A stretch of 48,190 bases of DNA, taken from contig NZ_ABCQ01000037.1 in NCBI RefSeq assembly GCF_000170855.1, forward strand, positions 1-48,190. Direction: 5' to 3'. The notes under the pieces are model-generated. The model did no database searches, was not told where the DNA came from, and saw only the letters and a program-made list of their open reading frames with translations. Positions 41,791-48,190 of the stretch are shown piece after piece. The stretch's first letter is position 1. Each line of letters begins with the position of its first letter. Source of the stretch: Moritella sp. PE36. Lineage in GTDB: Bacteria > Pseudomonadota > Gammaproteobacteria > Enterobacterales > Moritellaceae. Position numbers and translations under genes: made by a program.

Positions 41791-43887
41791 ATGACAACTC
41801 AAGAACACTCGGCTATAGCCTGTATCCATTTACTTTTGAAAGTATTAGGTGAAAACATCACAGTAAAGGCTAAACAGGAATATGAAACACGCGATTTTAA
41901 ACGTGTTCGTTCCGATATTAAAAAAGAATTTGGCGTGACCATAAAAGTCAAAAAGTTAAAAAAGGAGAAAATGAACACTTCAGAATTACCCTGTATATTC
42001 AAGACTTGTGATGGTCAATATTATATCTTAGCTAACTCAAAAGTGGACCAACATCTAATCCAATCTCCTCTTAGCCAGACTCCTGAAATATGGTCTGATG
42101 ATAAGTTATGTAATTTATGGGCTGGAGAGGTGATCTTATTGTCGAAAAAGTCCATGAAATTTGATATTAGCTGGTTCATTCCTGCATTTTTAGAGCATAA
42201 AAAAATACTATCAGAAATTCTATTATTTTCCTTTATCTTACAAATATTGGCCTTGATTTCCCCTCTGTTTTTTCAAGTCGTGATGGATAAGGTGTTAGTT
42301 CATCAGGCATGGACAACCTTAGATGTATTGGTTTTTGGGCTGGTTGTAACTGGAATTTTTGAAGTTTTGTTACGAGGGCTGAGGGAATATTTATATGCCC
42401 ATACCGCGAATCGGATTGATATCCATCTTGGCATTAAATTAGTGCAGCACTTATTTGGATTACCTTTGCTGTATTTTAAAAATAGGCAAGTGGGTACAAT
42501 CGTGATGAGAGTTAGAGAGTTAGATACCATTAGAGAGTTTTTAACAGGTAGCATGTTTACTCTATTGGTCGATGCTCTTTTTATGGGGGTGTTTATATTT
42601 GTAATGCATTTACTCTCACCGACATTAACACTTATCTTCGTCGCCTCGATACCTTGCTATATTGTATTGGCGATCTGGTTAACCCCGCGCATGCAACAAC
42701 GCGTAGAAGTTCAATACACACATGCTGCCGCAAATACTTCATTTTTAACCGAGACGATTTCAGGTGCAGAAACGATAAAAAGTCTCGCCGTTGAACCTCG
42801 ATTACAACAACGCTGGGATAAGCAAACTACCGACATGGTGGCGTCAGGCTATCAAACTCAACTTCTATCTAACAAGTCTAATCATTTTGTTCAGCTTTTT
42901 CAAAAAGTAACAAGTGTCTGTATTTTATGGGTTGGTGCAACCCATGTTCTGGATCTCAAAATGACGATCGGCCAACTTATCGCATTCAACATGATGGCCA
43001 ACCATATTGCGCAGCCACTTTCTCGGTTGGTTGAACTTTGGGGACAATTTATCCAAGCACGAGTTGGTATCGAAAAGCTAGGTGAAATGCTTAATCTTCC
43101 TTTTGAGCAGTCGAGTGGAAGCCAGACGCCGATCCTTAATGGTGATATTGTTTTCCGCGATGTCACCTTTCGTTATCAACCTGATGAACCTCCAATCATT
43201 AACGCGTTTAATTTGGTCATACCTGCGGGACAAACATTAGGCGTTGTTGGCTCTTCTGGCTCGGGTAAGAGTACGTTAGCTCGGTTGTTGTTAAGACTCT
43301 ACCTCCCTGAACGAGGCCTGATTAGTGTAGGGCAATATGGTTTGAATGATGTTGATGTTACTTGTTTACGTCAGCAAATAGGTGTAGTGCAGCAAGAAAA
43401 CTTTCTGTTTAACAAGACCGTTAGGGAGAATATTGCTCAATCGCTCCCAAGTGCATCCTTAGATGAGGTTGTTGAAGCGGCGAAACTGTCCGGAGCGCAT
43501 GAATTTATTTTAAAGCTTCCGATGGGCTATGACACTGTTATTGCTGAAGGTGGTTCATCGTTATCGGGTGGGCAGCGTCAACGTTTAGCTATTGCTCGAA
43601 CCCTATTGAGCGATCCCAAAATTCTTATTTTAGACGAAGCAACCAGTGCACTTGATGATGAATCTCAGACTTATATACAAGCTAATATGGCAAAGGTAGC
43701 GAAAGGACGAACTGTTATTACCATCGCTCATCGTTTATCTACAGTGCGGCAATGTGATCAACTGATTGTATTAAATGAAGGTGAAATTGTTGAAAAAGGT
43801 TCACACGAAGAGTTACTGCGTATCGGTCACTATTACAAGCAACTTTGGCTATTACAGCAAGAATTAAAACAAGAGAAGTCGCAATGA
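41791..43887 (+). CDS. type I secretion ABC transporter (HlyB/RtxB type)
   Basis: About 698 residues from ATG 41791. An upstream ATG at 41713 lies in the terminator stem and is rejected. The N-terminal C39-like domain has the catalytic Cys position occupied by Ser (HSAIACI), so it binds rather than cuts substrate, as in HlyB. A six-helix membrane domain follows, containing the HlyB-like stretch ISPLFFQVVMDKVLVHQAWT. The ATPase has Walker A GSSGSGKST, signature LSGGQRQR, Walker B ILILDEA and a switch His in AHRLST. It sits in the inner membrane and energises export of the RTX protein with the adaptor encoded next (ATGA overlap). Confidence 0.9.
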   Translation: MTTQEHSAIACIHLLLKVLGENITVKAKQEYETRDFKRVRSDIKKEFGVTIKVKKLKKEKMNTSELPCIFKTCDGQYYILANSKVDQHLIQSPLSQTPEIWSDDKLCNLWAGEVILLSKKSMKFDISWFIPAFLEHKKILSEILLFSFILQILALISPLFFQVVMDKVLVHQAWTTLDVLVFGLVVTGIFEVLLRGLREYLYAHTANRIDIHLGIKLVQHLFGLPLLYFKNRQVGTIVMRVRELDTIREFLTGSMFTLLVDALFMGVFIFVMHLLSPTLTLIFVASIPCYIVLAIWLTPRMQQRVEVQYTHAAANTSFLTETISGAETIKSLAVEPRLQQRWDKQTTDMVASGYQTQLLSNKSNHFVQLFQKVTSVCILWVGATHVLDLKMTIGQLIAFNMMANHIAQPLSRLVELWGQFIQARVGIEKLGEMLNLPFEQSSGSQTPILNGDIVFRDVTFRYQPDEPPIINAFNLVIPAGQTLGVVGSSGSGKSTLARLLLRLYLPERGLISVGQYGLNDVDVTCLRQQIGVVQQENFLFNKTVRENIAQSLPSASLDEVVEAAKLSGAHEFILKLPMGYDTVIAEGGSSLSGGQRQRLAIARTLLSDPKILILDEATSALDDESQTYIQANMAKVAKGRTVITIAHRLSTVRQCDQLIVLNEGEIVEKGSHEELLRIGHYYKQLWLLQQELKQEKSQ

Positions 43888-45263
43888 GCAATATTCAAGA
43901 TAAGGCAATAACTACGGAAAGTACGGCTAATATTTTTACACCGAAAGGAAAACAAGCTGACCAATTTGATTTTTCCCCAGCGCACCTTACATTATCGGAG
44001 AAACCACCATCTTCTTTTGCCCGTATTACAGCGATGAGTCTGAGTATTGGCGTGTTATTAACATTGTTATGGGCCTGTTTTGGAGAGTTGGATATTAATG
44101 CAACAACAACAGGAAAGCTTATTGTATCGAGTCGAACTCAGACCGTTCAGGCTTACGAGCAAGGTCGAGTTGTTAAGGTAAATGTACGTGATGGGCAAGT
44201 CGTTAAAGCGGGAGATTCATTAATAGAGCTCGATACAGTGGGGCTCGATCAAGAGATGCAGATGTATGATGCAGAATATCAGTATCAATTAAGGGAGCAA
44301 ATACGTTTTCGAGCTTTACTTACTGACGACCCAATGGCGTCAGTACAGTTTCCTGATAATATGTCAGCGTCACAAAGAGAGCTAGTTCGTATTCATATTA
44401 ATAGTATTTTGGCTGAATATCGTTTCTACATTCGCAATATTAAAAATGAAATGGATGTGAATAAAACTAACCAAGAGGTTATTGAAATAGATATTGCTGA
44501 GTTTGGGAAAATGATTGCTAATATTAACCAAAGAGTAGAAGCCAGAGAAACGTTATATAAGTCGAATATGATAGGTAATGTAGAATTGTTGGAACAAAAA
44601 AAGGAGTTGCTCACAGCAGTTAGGGAAAAGACATTGCGTCATGCAGAATTGAAGGTGTTAGGGAGTCAGTACCACTCGCTCGAAGAGCAGTTAATGATGT
44701 ATGAAGCACAGCGACGCAGAGAGTGGCACGATAAACTAAGTGAAGTAAGGGTTAATTTAGCAAGTACAGAACAAAAGCTTAAACAATCACAAGAACGGCA
44801 TCGGTTGGAAACGATTTATGCCCCACTTGATGGAACCGTTCAGCAGTTAGCTGTACATACTATTGGTGGTGTTGTGCAACCTGCTCAAGTGCTACTTTTG
44901 ATAGTCCCTCATGATGGTATTCAATTGGCAGAGATAAAAGTTAAAAATAAAGATGCAGGTTTTATTACCCCAGGTCAACCGGTTACTGTGAAAGTGGATT
45001 CTTATCCTTATACTCGCTACGGCACCATTGATGCTGTAGTAAAGCATATTTCCCAAGACTCGATGGAAGATGAACAGTTAGGTATGGTATTTCTTGCGTA
45101 TATTGAACTGAAAGAAAATCATATTGTCGTTGACGGAAAACCCGTCAGATTATCATCTGGTATGTCTGTGGTGGCTGAAATTAAAACAGGTAAACGTCTT
45201 GTTATTGATTATATTCTTAGCCCAATTCGGGAATACAAAGCGGAGGCTATGCGAGAGAAATGA
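43884..45263 (+). CDS. type I secretion membrane-fusion protein (HlyD type)
   Basis: About 459 residues from ATG 43884, overlapping the ABC stop (ATGA). An upstream in-frame ATG at 43845 lies inside the ABC gene and is less likely. One N-terminal membrane helix (ITAMSLSIGVLLTLLWACFG) is followed by a lipoyl-like half motif (VKVNVRDGQVVKAGDSLIEL), a long coiled-coil hairpin (about residues 110-300) and the second half (IYAPLDGTVQQLAVHTIGGV), then a beta barrel ending in LSPIREYKAEAMREK. It bridges the ABC exporter and a TolC-type outer-membrane channel, which is not encoded here. Confidence 0.9.
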   Translation: MSNIQDKAITTESTANIFTPKGKQADQFDFSPAHLTLSEKPPSSFARITAMSLSIGVLLTLLWACFGELDINATTTGKLIVSSRTQTVQAYEQGRVVKVNVRDGQVVKAGDSLIELDTVGLDQEMQMYDAEYQYQLREQIRFRALLTDDPMASVQFPDNMSASQRELVRIHINSILAEYRFYIRNIKNEMDVNKTNQEVIEIDIAEFGKMIANINQRVEARETLYKSNMIGNVELLEQKKELLTAVREKTLRHAELKVLGSQYHSLEEQLMMYEAQRRREWHDKLSEVRVNLASTEQKLKQSQERHRLETIYAPLDGTVQQLAVHTIGGVVQPAQVLLLIVPHDGIQLAEIKVKNKDAGFITPGQPVTVKVDSYPYTRYGTIDAVVKHISQDSMEDEQLGMVFLAYIELKENHIVVDGKPVRLSSGMSVVAEIKTGKRLVIDYILSPIREYKAEAMREK

Positions 45264-47451
45264 TGCATTCATCAAACGTCGCTGTCGAACGTGAGTTATC
45301 GGACGAGCATGAAGTAAATCAACCGCTACAACAGGCTGTGGTGGATTCTGAAAAAACTAATAATTATGCGTTAGCTGCACTTACTCATGCTGCGAAACAA
45401 TTTAATCAAACCAGTAGTGAAGCATTACTAAAACACCAATTAGGTATTGATAGTTATCAACTGAATGCGTTGCAAATCAGGCAGGCGGCTAAATTATTAA
45501 GTCTTCGGGCGCTGCACCGCTTAGGGCCTGGTGGTGAGCTCGAACACGTACCATTACCTGCCTTGGTTGAAATTGGTAGTCAATGGTATGTATTGGAATC
45601 AGTAAATGAAAACACATGGACGTTATTCGATCCTAATTTATTAGAGAGTACTACGCAGAATAGACGACCTTATACAGAGTTGAATAAAATGCCGTTTATT
45701 TTTTTGGCTGAGTCAGTATTGATGCCAAAAGAGGTTAAGTTTGGACTTCGTTGGTTTGCTCCGTCTGTTCTTAAGCATAAGCGTCAGCTTCGAGATGTCT
45801 TTCTGATTGCAATAATGCTTCAGGTTATTGCGCTGGTTACACCTATGCTATTTTCCAGTCTTATTGATAAAGTATTGGTCAGTCGTGGTCTATCTAGCCT
45901 CCATGTGTTAGCACTTGCGATGTTTGGCTTAGCCTTTGCGGAACCCTTCTATGGCTACCTTCGAAGTTGTGCCTATGGGCACTTGTCGAGTAAGTAAATG
46001 CAGAGCTTTCGTCAAGGCTATATCAGCATCTTACATCTTTACCATTACAATATTTTCAAAAAAGGCAGACTGGACAAATCATTGCCAGAGTTAAAGAGAT
46101 GGCTCAGATAAGGCAATTTTTAACTGGCTCAGCAATAATGTTGCTTTTGGATCTGATTTTTATAGTGGTATTTCTGGCCGTGATGTTTTACTACGCGATA
46201 ACACTTACATGGATTGTGATTGGTTCGTTAGTTATCTACTTTGTATTTTGGCTATTGGTGGGACCTATTATTCGAGCCAGAGTTGTCACGCAATATGAAG
46301 CAGATGCTGATGCAACTAGCTTTTTAACCGAAGCGGTAACTGGTATTGAAACCATTAAAACAACGGCAACAGAACAACAGTTTGTAAGGCATTGGCAGCG
46401 TATACTCGCATCTCAAATTATGCGTTCTTTTAGTGCTGCTAAAGTTGGACTTATTGCTGGCCAGGGGATTGGTTTGGTGCAGAAATTGACCTCGGCTGTT
46501 CTTTTATGGTGGGGCGTCCATGCGGTGTTAAATGGTGAACTCAGTACTGGCGGCTTGGTTGCTTTTAATATGTTATCTGGTCATGTTACCCAACCCATTC
46601 TAAGACTTGCACAAGTTTGGCAGGATTTCCAACATACCTTGATAGCACTTAAGCGTGTTGGGGACATTCTTGATGAGCCGTCAGAACATGGCGCTGAAGG
46701 TTTGGCATCCGTTCCTACGCTGGAAGGAAGTATTGAATTTAGGCATGTCCGTTTTCGTTATTCGCCAGATACCCCCGAAGTATTAGCCGATTTGAGTTTT
46801 AAGGCTGAAGCCGGTCAGTTTATCGGTATCACGGGGCCGTCGGGTTCAGGAAAGAGTACAATAACGCGTTTATTGCAAAGACTCTATACGCCACAGCATG
46901 GGCAGGTATTAGTGGATGGTATGGATTTAGCAATTGCTGACCCTGTTACTTTAAGGCAAAACATGAGTGTAGTACTACAAGAAAATGTACTTTTTTCAGG
47001 AACAATCAAAGATAATATTAAACTGTCTAAGCCCGACGCGAGTGAAAGGGAAGTTCTGGAAGCGGCAAAGCTTGCGGGTGCTTACGACTTTATTCAGAAA
47101 AGACCGAAAGGGTTTGATAGTCAAGTGGGTGAAAAAGGGGCTGGACTTTCAGGCGGGCAGAGGCAACGTATTGCTTTAGCAAGAGCGCTGATCGTGAACC
47201 CGCGTATTTTGATCTTAGATGAAGCAACTTCGGCATTAGATTATAATTCAGAAGCGTCTATCATGGCTAATTTTGATAAAATTCGTGAAGGAAGAACCGT
47301 GATTAGTGTCGCGCATCGTCTTAATACGATAAAAAAAGCAGACAAAATATTGGTTATTGAGGATGGTAATGTTAAAGAGATTGGGAGTCATTCAGAACTA
47401 TTGGCACAAGCAAGTACTTATGCAAATTTGTGGGCTTTGCAAACTCAATGA
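45260..47451 (+). pseudogene. second type I ABC transporter (RtxE-like), one-base frameshift
   Basis: Frame 1 (45260-45997, 245 residues) covers the C39-like domain, with Tyr in place of the catalytic Cys, and the first membrane helices, ending HLSSK-stop. The sequence continues in another frame from 45994 (VNAELSSRLYQHLTSLPLQY), joins 46099-47451 and holds GPSGSGKST, LSGGQRQR and ILILDEA. The join SSK-VNAELS is exactly that of HlyB-family proteins, so one base is missing near 45992-45994. The full length would be about 730 residues. Gene order ABC-HlyD-ABC is that of MARTX-type secretion operons (rtxB-rtxD-rtxE), where two ABC proteins pair. It may be a true mutation, a sequencing error or reversible slippage. 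Confidence 0.8.
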
Positions 47452-47551
47452 TAAAATTTGTAAACTATTCAAGATAGGGAATAGTTTTAAAAGACTATAT
47501 TGAATGGCACGCAGTTATTCGTTTACACCTTTTTAATAATCCCAGGCCACC

Positions 47552-47586
47552 AGAACTTAAAGGTTTTAAAAAAGCCTTTAAGTTCT
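47552..47586. terminator. bidirectional hairpin after the secretion operon
   Basis: AGAACTTAAAGG and CCTTTAAGTTCT are perfect 12-bp arms around an 11-base loop, 100 bases past the last stop. A poor T-run makes termination uncertain. The rest of 47452-47934 shows no gene. Confidence 0.5.
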
Positions 47587-47934
47587 AACTATGCTGTCTG
47601 ATTGAGAATGTATATGAAGAGAACTTTGTTGGAAGTTTACAACACCTTTAGAGTCGGTGTATTTAAATAACTCATATTTATGCCAACCTTGGGTTCATTT
47701 CTATGCCAAAACGAGTTCATTTTAGTTTCTAAGTGCATGTAACCCAAAGAGGCCTTATGCCAACCTTGAGTTCATTGGACACTTTTCGCGTTTCTGACGT
47801 TCTACTTTTCAAATCAATCTCTTATAGACCAATCTTCGTTTTATTTTATTCTCTCTTAGTTATAGTTCTGTATTACCTATTAAGCAAATGTCGTAAAGCT
47901 TTTACTGGATGATTTCTTACCAAGATACTTGTTA

Positions 47935-48130
47935 GCCTAACAAGGTTTTGCCCCAAAGTGGCTTAGAGCAATTACTCTCTCACAATATGTTCATGTCGAT
48001 TTGCCATACATTTTATCATGCAAAATTTACCAACTAAGTTAATCCTACTTATGTGTAATGAAAAAGACTAGATAGGCTGATTTTATACAGTGTTATTGGT
48101 ATTACGGTGAACGCAGTCTCAATTTGTCAA
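47935..48130 (+). repeat. dispersed intergenic repeat, copy 13
   Basis: TTGCCCCAAAGTGGCTTAGA, GCAATTACTCTCTCACAATA and CATGTCGATTTGCCATACAT, then TGATTTTATACAGTGTTATT and GGTGAACGCAGTCTCAATTT as after copy 11. This copy lies beyond the CAST-1 end, so the family is not confined to CAST-1. Confidence 0.75.
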
Positions 48131-48190
48131 AAGGCAGTCAAAAAACCAACCACAAGAGTCAGCATGAAACTTAGTATTATTTGTAAACGC

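Noticed and set aside
1-48190. tnsA, tnsB, tnsC, a TnsE or an integron integrase
   Set aside because: Looked for among all long frames and not found; the transposase genes are presumed to lie left of the window.

Overview
The window is AT-rich gammaproteobacterial DNA of accessory character. Vibrio-type attC sites, dif-like sites with the XerC/XerD consensus, a type I-F3 CRISPR-associated transposon (CAST) and an RTX type I secretion cluster point to a Vibrionaceae member or a close relative such as Photobacterium or Shewanella. I cannot name the species or say whether this is chromosome or plasmid. No rRNA, tRNA, replication or core housekeeping gene was recognised.

Layout. 1-2.1 kb: small cassette-like genes with attC sites. 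2.1-7.9 kb: hypothetical genes, with two single-gene modules (a membrane protein and an HExxH zincin) bounded by 28-bp XerC/D dif-like sites. 7.97-13.54 kb: a complete tniQ-cas8/5-cas7-cas6 operon (CAST-1) with an eight-repeat array ending in two atypical repeats around a probable homing spacer. 14.2-16.6 kb: a primase-helicase of TOTE type. 17-33.2 kb: cargo, comprising a lipoprotein, DUF2971, membrane proteins, a three-gene attC cassette cluster (ClpP-like, lipase, zinc-ribbon), a fused outer-membrane protein behind a C15 tract, HNH, T5orf172, AbiU2-like HEPN and DUF4238 genes. 33.38-33.52 kb: a Tn7-like transposon end with repeated TnsB-type sites. 33.52-35.43 kb: the remains of a second I-F3 CAST (CAST-2), namely cas7 without its first ~45 codons, an intact cas6f and a short array with its own atypical terminal repeat. 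36.0-47.5 kb: a Sel1-repeat protein, a 1615-residue RTX protein with near-identical 756-bp repeats, and a secretion operon (ABC, HlyD-type adaptor, second ABC) whose second ABC gene is frameshifted.

Main inference: CAST-1 appears to have inserted into cas7 of CAST-2 by its own RNA-guided route. Spacer 6 of the CAST-1 array encodes, in the sense direction, a peptide matching the cas7 N-terminus. The transposon end at 33523 interrupts the second cas7 at the place expected about 50 bp beyond that protospacer. Both arrays end in a homing-type spacer sharing 23 of 32 bases, so both elements probably home to the same attachment gene. tnsA, tnsB, tnsC, the other end of CAST-1 and the front half of CAST-2 are not in the window and should lie to its left.

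At least thirteen copies of an undescribed non-coding repeat, with a CTAAGCC...GGCTTAG hairpin, lie between genes throughout, on both sides of the CAST-1 end. Four copies begin exactly at an attC crossover point.
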